A stretch of DNA of 6,469 bases from Planctomycetaceae bacterium (lineage in GTDB: Bacteria; Planctomycetota; Planctomycetia; Pirellulales; Pirellulaceae), in contig JAHEAM010000195.1 of assembly GCA_024642765.1 (NCBI GenBank), positions 714-7,182 on the forward strand, read 5' to 3'. Both the position numbers and the translations under genes were made by a program. The notes below the pieces were generated by a model. That model was not told where the DNA came from. It did not search any database and was given only the letters and a program-made list of their open reading frames with translations. How positions within the stretch are numbered: the stretch's first letter is position 1; every line of letters starts with the position of its first letter. Positions 6,137-6,469 of the stretch are shown here, piece after piece.

Positions 6137-6469
6137 ATGAATTATTGGTTACTCAAGACGGAACCAGAGAGCTACTCTATTGATAACCTTGCCACCGAAC
6201 CGTCGAAAACTACGGCTTGGGACGGCGTCCGCAATTACCAAGCTCGCAATTTGCTGCGCGACGATTTCAAGGTCGGTGATCGGGCCTTCTTTTATCACAG
6301 CAGCGACGATCCTCCAGGAATCGTGGGTGAATGCAAAATTGTGTCGACTGCCTATCCCGACGCCACGGCTTTGAACCCCAAAAGCAAATACTTCGACGAG
6401 AAAGCAACCACCACAGAACCTCGATGGTGTTGTGTCGATGTAAAATTGGTCAAGAAATTCAGCCGCAAG
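6137..6469 (+). CDS. EVE-domain protein (THYN1-like), 3' end beyond the window
   Basis: The 111 codons visible are open to the last base. They begin MNYWLLKTEPESYSI and continue with TAWDGVRNYQARNLLR (26-41), VGDRAFFYHSS (46-56), PPGIVGE (59-65), AYPDATALNP (72-81) and YFDEK (85-89), then PRWCCVDVKLVKKF (95-108). These are the hallmark blocks, in order, of the stand-alone EVE-domain family related to thymocyte nuclear protein 1. That family has a PUA-like fold thought to bind modified bases in DNA or RNA. Full-length members are about 150 residues, so roughly 40 residues are missing because the window stops, not because the gene is broken. The exact ligand is unknown, and nothing in the window ties it to the transposase. 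EVE domains also occur in restriction and defence contexts, but this stand-alone form is common in ordinary bacterial chromosomes. Confidence 0.93.
   Translation, partial: MNYWLLKTEPESYSIDNLATEPSKTTAWDGVRNYQARNLLRDDFKVGDRAFFYHSSDDPPGIVGECKIVSTAYPDATALNPKSKYFDEKATTTEPRWCCVDVKLVKKFSRK

Noticed and set aside
6180..6374. Plus-strand ORF of 64 codons
   Set aside because: It is out of frame inside the EVE-domain gene, whose protein motifs are unmistakable in the other frame.

Overview
The window looks like chromosomal DNA from a planctomycete, most likely a Pirellula/Rhodopirellula-type organism. This inference rests on three things: the very large secreted/anchored protein with a pilin-like N-terminus and calcium-binding loops, the moderate GC content, and the intergenic REP palindromes around a single-copy REP transposase. 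I could not run a database search, so the taxonomy is inference. All three genes read on the + strand.

Layout. Positions 1-85 are a short leader with a good Shine-Dalgarno (GGAGAGAG, 74-81). Positions 86-5056 are one giant ORF of 1656 codons. Its product has a basic N-terminus, a type IV pilin/GspK-like hydrophobic segment at residues 36-59, several DxDxDG or EF-hand-like loops, and two 'R/K-I-N-x-N' motifs of the kind seen in GspK-like minor pseudopilins. Its exact function is unknown. Positions 5057-5289 are intergenic and hold four REP palindromes and a small stem-loop. Positions 5290-5838 encode a REP-associated tyrosine transposase (RAYT, Y1/HUH nuclease) with intact HLH and tyrosine motifs. 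Positions 5839-6136 hold seven more REP palindromes. From 6137 to the window end is the first 111 codons of an EVE-domain protein, cut off by the window edge.

The most interesting system is the RAYT and its 11 REPs. Each REP is an 18-nt palindrome flanked on one side by GTAG, or its complement CTAC, with two degenerate exceptions. GTAG at the foot of the stem is the signature that REP transposases recognise in well-studied enterobacterial systems. The REPs fall into two classes by central tetranucleotide. Without exception here, the CGCG-centred class (7 copies) has GTAG on the - strand and the TGAA-centred class (4 copies) has GTAG on the + strand. Opposed copies form BIME-like inverted pairs able to fold into long hairpins. 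The transposase probably acts, or acted, on these palindromes. The neighbouring giant protein and EVE gene show no evident functional link to it; they simply border the REP-rich intergenic space.
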